Source of the DNA: Megaleporinus macrocephalus
Taxonomy: Eukaryota > Chordata > Actinopteri > Characiformes > Anostomidae
Length of the DNA: 64,000 bases
Direction of reading: 5' to 3'
Assembly: GCA_021613375.1 (NCBI GenBank)
Contig: CM038725.1
Coordinates: 13,695,089 to 13,759,088 of the forward strand
The notes under the pieces: model-generated
What the model was told of the DNA's origin: nothing
Database searches by the model: none
Seen by the model: only the letters and a program-made list of their open reading frames with translations
Shown: positions 60,404 to 64,000 of the stretch, piece by piece
Layout: every line of letters starts with the position of its first letter
How positions within the stretch are numbered: position 1 is the stretch's first letter
Made by a program: the position numbers and the translations under genes

Positions 60404-61510
60404 TACAGTGTACAATGTACAGCCTGTGAACCCTTTAGAATTTTCTGAACTTTGGCAGAAATATGACATAGAGTTGCAAGCAAAGGTATGTGAACCCTTT
60501 GAAATGACCTACTAATTTGTCATGAAACATGATCTGATCTACATCTAAGTCCCAGTATAGACATACTCAATGTTCTTAACCTAATACCACACAAACAGTT
60601 ATAATATTTAATGTCTGTATTGAATATATCCATTAAACATTCACAGTGCTGGTGGAATAAGTACACGAACCCTTGGATTTACTAACTGGTTGAACCTCAA
60701 CTTCCAACAAGCAATTGTGATAGCTGCTGATCAGACCTGCACAACGTTCAGGAGGATTTTTGGACCATTCTTCCTTACAAAACTGCTTCAGCTCAGCCAT
60801 ATTCTTAGAATGTCTGGTGTGAACAGCTCTCTTGGGGTCAATCCATAGCATCTCTATTGGATTCAGGTCAAAAAGGCAGATTTTCTTTCTTTGTATTAGA
60901 TTTACTTCAATGTTTAGGGTCATTGTCCTGCTGCATCACCCAACTTCTACTGAGTTTCAGCTGGCAGACAGCCACCCTGACATTATTCTGTGTGATGCCT
61001 TGTAACCTGAGAATTAATTTTTCCGTTGATGATGGCAAGTAGTCCAGGCTCCGAAGCAGCAAAGCAGCCCCCAATCGTGATGCTCCCACCACCGTACTTC
61101 ACCGTTGGGATGATGTTTTGTATGGTAGACTCAAAAACAGAGATTTTAATTTTTTTTTTTATTTTAACCAATTTCAATGATTCCCTCAAGTTTTTAGCTG
61201 TTACTGTAGGGTTCTTTTTTGTTTCTCTGAGCATTCTGCGTTGTGCCTTTGGTGCCCACTTCTAGGGAGAGTAGCCACAGTACTAATTCGTCTCCATTTG
61301 TAGACAGTTTGTCTAGATGTGGAGTGGTTATTACCTAAGGTCTTTGAGATTACTTTGTAACCCTTTCCAGTTTTATGCAAATGAATAATTCTTGATTGTA
61401 GGTTTCGGAGATCTTTTTTTTTGCGAGCCATGGTTCACATCAGCAGATGCTTCTTGTGAAAAGCAAACTCAAAAAAACTGCTCACAAACTTTTAAGCACC
61501 AACGTAGCTG
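60404..61510 (-). mobile_element. Tc1-like transposon, internally deleted
   Basis: The left end carries two TGTGAACCCTTT words 64 bases apart (60426 and 60490), as in IR/DR-type Tc1 termini with two transposase-binding sites. The right end near 61500 is decayed. A broken transposase is on the reverse strand. Size is about 1.1 kb against about 1.3-1.6 kb for the full family. Confidence 0.7.
60680..61431 (-). pseudogene. Tc1-like transposase pseudogene
   Basis: It starts MARKKKDLRNLQSRIIHLHK, with the helix-turn-helix region TGKGYKVISKTLG...STVYKW-like (STSRQTVYKW here). It continues through LPRSGHQRHN and TAKNLRESLK to ESTIQ, and then jumps to NIIPTVKYGGGSITIGGCFA. The segment with the first catalytic aspartate (WSDE region) is therefore deleted. 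The second aspartate (WVMQQDNDPKH) and the glutamate (DLNPIEMLW) remain, in other frames. Frame changes near 61230, 61090 and 60920 confirm it is inactive. Confidence 0.82.
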
Positions 61511-61519
61511 TTTGTGAAA

Positions 61520-64000
61520 TAGATTAATGTCGATATGAAGAAGATAAATGTTCTAAGAAGGTGATGGCAGCAAGACAAAAGACTGCTGGAAAAACAAAAG
61601 AGGTTGGGAAATATTACATCAGAGTTCAGCTGACAAGATGATTCTGGTGGAGGTTAGTGTTAGGGCCTAAAAGACAATACTATTCAAAATGTATTATATA
61701 ACATTATACTACATTTAGTAATAAAAAGGCTTTAATAAATACAAATTGAAAAGAAGATTAAGAACTTAATGAGTTTATAGTACAAGAATATCCTTGTTTT
61801 CTCTTTGGATGGGGTTTGCCTTACAATACACTTCAGGCAGCCCTGTAGAGGAACCCTTATATCATGTAGAGGTTCTTTAAACTTAAGAAATGTTCTTTAA
61901 ATGGGCCCATATTATATACCAAAGCATTTAATGCATTGAAAGGTTCATTAAAGTTCTTTTATTGCATCGCCAGTTACATGGCACCAGTCTAGCAGACTAA
62001 TATAGGAGCAGATATTCCTTCTCATCAGCTAAACTCACTATTATACTGTCATTTAAAAAGGCCTTATCATAATGGCCATTAACATGTAAATGTATCCCCA
62101 TTCAAGCTATAATAATGGATGTTCTGCCTTCCTTTAAACCTGGACTACTTTAATTCTACAGTGAGTATTATTGCTAATGTTCACTGATGGTCACTTTTAA
62201 CCCTTAAAACATAAAACAGTTATAGTTGTGGTGAATCATTACTGACACACTTCAAGTGAATAAAATGCATTCCTTTTTTTCAGTGTAGACATAACACCCC
62301 CGAGACTGAGACATAAATATAAGCCAAACGCTGAAAATGCCACAGCAGTGTTATAAAATGTATTGTACTGGGCTTTTCAGCATGCTTCCCCCGTTCTCAC
62401 AGATATTGGGTCTCACCTTGACCTTGAACCACATGTTCATCTGCACCAAGGAGAGCAAGAAACACCTGCCTTTGTCCTGGGAAATCCTGCCAGCGGCGTT
62501 TATTGCCCTGGGTTGATATACAGCGCCTGAAGGGGCCTCAAGGCTCGCAGGCAGAAACCACTGACCTTCCTCTATAAACTTCAATCAAGAAGACATGGTT
62601 TCATTTGGGGAGAGAGGAATAGAAAGTTGCTTATGTTTTCCACTCCAGAACCTGGCAAATATGGAACTGTCAGTAGCCCCAAAGTCTCAAACCGCCTGAT
62701 TTACTACACGACTCCCATAATGATAAAGCGAAAATAAATTAGATAGCTTCTGTGTAGTTTATAACAATGAAATGTGACATTATAGATCACACGCTAACAA
62801 TCCAGTCATCAGCTGTGTCAGACATAGAGACCTAAAGCAGCTCTTCACACATTAGAAAAGCCTATAATCTCGCAGATGATCAAGTTCCAGTGCTGGTTAT
62901 AGAAACCTCTCAAGTATACTAGTGAGTAAAGCAATCTGTTTATTACTCATACTATAATTTAATTTTCTACTTGTGTGACAAAATCTGTGCTGCTTTGTGT
63001 TTAATCACAAACCTCTGACTGATTAAGCTTCAGCATTTTATTTTAGACCAATATGCAGAAGAAGCTCTGCTGTAGTTTTATTAGTTACTCAGTACTTAGG
63101 TAGCTGATACTTTTTCTTTTACTTTACTCATTATTTTAGGCTACTGGCCACCGACCCAGAGAAAAGCATCAGCTTGTGAACAAGTGTACAATCAGCTCTG
63201 GTAATCATGTAGGGCAGCTGGGCAGCACTGTTTATTCTTGTCCCGTCCACATGTATCTATAAAATTTAAATCTCATATCCACACCAACAACGTTCTAAAA
63301 GTCTCTTTGTCCACACGGCATCAGCACAGCAGGTGATGAGACCTCATAAAATGTGATATCAAACGCCCGAGGAAGAACATTATGAGCAATTTAAATGCAT
63401 TTTGCCCGATCTCTCAAAAACACTGAAAACGTAGGTCTCAAAAATCTCCAGTCTGGACACTGTTTCTGAGCATGTTCATTTACAAAAAAGCCACGCTCAA
63501 GTGGACAAGATGCCAAAATGTAGAAAAAAAATATTTTTTACATAAAAACATCAGTATACATGCGGATGGGGCCTTAAACAGAAAGCTGAAAAGCAGTGAT
63601 GTGCTGTTTTTTTACTTTTGACTGCAGTCTTAAGAAGATATTAGTTTCTCACCATGTTGAGTTTCTGCTGTTGTGTTTATTCTCTCACGCCTGAAGGTTG
63701 TGCTGACTGCTGAGCTCGGTTTTGCATTTCACAGAGAAACTTTTCTTTTCAGGCCATGTTGAAGTTTTCTAAAGATATGTATTTGTCGTGCAGACCTTGT
63801 ACTGCAGTCTCCGCTATCTGCACTGCTCTTATTCAGTCATCTGATATAAACAGAACATGCAAATGTTATTAAGCCAACTAAAGGATAACATAATTTATTT
63901 TCTACCATTTTTGACGATCAACTTCATTGATAGAGTCAATGAATAATTGGTGCGGCACTAAAAGCAATGATTTCTGGATACGTTCTGCCTTTCATCTCAT
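61520..64000. other. Intergenic, no gene seen
   Basis: A GAACC-family fragment (61840-61990) and otherwise AT-rich unique sequence. The block 62360-62610 is GC-balanced and possibly regulatory. No exon with splice support. Confidence 0.45.

Overview
This window looks like nuclear DNA of a teleost fish. It has long introns, GT-AG splice sites, very many (TG)n, (CT)n, (TA)n and tetranucleotide microsatellites, and dense decayed DNA transposons (Tc1-like, piggyBac, Harbinger-like, hAT-like, Kolobok-like), with a few LINE and SINE pieces. One dispersed repeat family, present here in four copies, is one I associate with otophysan fishes such as characins, catfishes and knifefishes. That placement is from memory and was not searched. 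No bacterial-type operon, CRISPR array or viral genome is visible.

The only gene I can support is the 3' end of one plus-strand protein-coding gene. It has an internal exon cut by the window edge (1-94), a second exon (4359-4493) and a terminal exon (21779 to the stop at 22242) with a short 3' UTR and an AATAAA signal at 22374. All junctions keep the same phase and the joined frame gives the last 230 residues of a helical, partly coiled-coil protein with a basic C-terminal tail. I do not recognise the family. The final 3' splice site sits directly at the end of a (TG)n tract.

Intron 1 (about 4.3 kb) holds a (TG)n tract, a short MITE with inverted ends and a LINE 3' fragment. Intron 2 (about 17 kb) holds the most striking object: a 48-bp minisatellite with 77 units in strict register from 5137 to 8848. 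It also carries a Tc1-like remnant, a Harbinger-type MITE with TAA target duplications, and a Tc1-like element interrupted by another transposon.

From about 22.4 kb to the end I find no convincing gene. This 41-kb stretch is a mosaic of nested transposons and blocks of non-repetitive, AT/GC-balanced sequence that resemble vertebrate conserved non-coding elements (about 43.6-44.9, 49.5-50.3, 53.3-54.0 and 56.6-58.1 kb). The transposon layers can be read in order: a hAT-like MITE inside a 2-kb Kolobok-like element (24954-26985), a piggyBac derivative landed on the TTAA formed by the end of a Harbinger MITE (30166-32112), and a SINE inside a dispersed repeat whose tail grew into a (CATC)41(CAAC)14 array (36775-37610). 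At 45.3-47.1 kb there is an unusual degenerate array of TAGCAAC-type words with a higher-order 229-bp repeat.

I found no complete system of cooperating genes. The observations most worth following are the minisatellite, the splice-site TG tract, the TAGCAAC array and the nested transposons.
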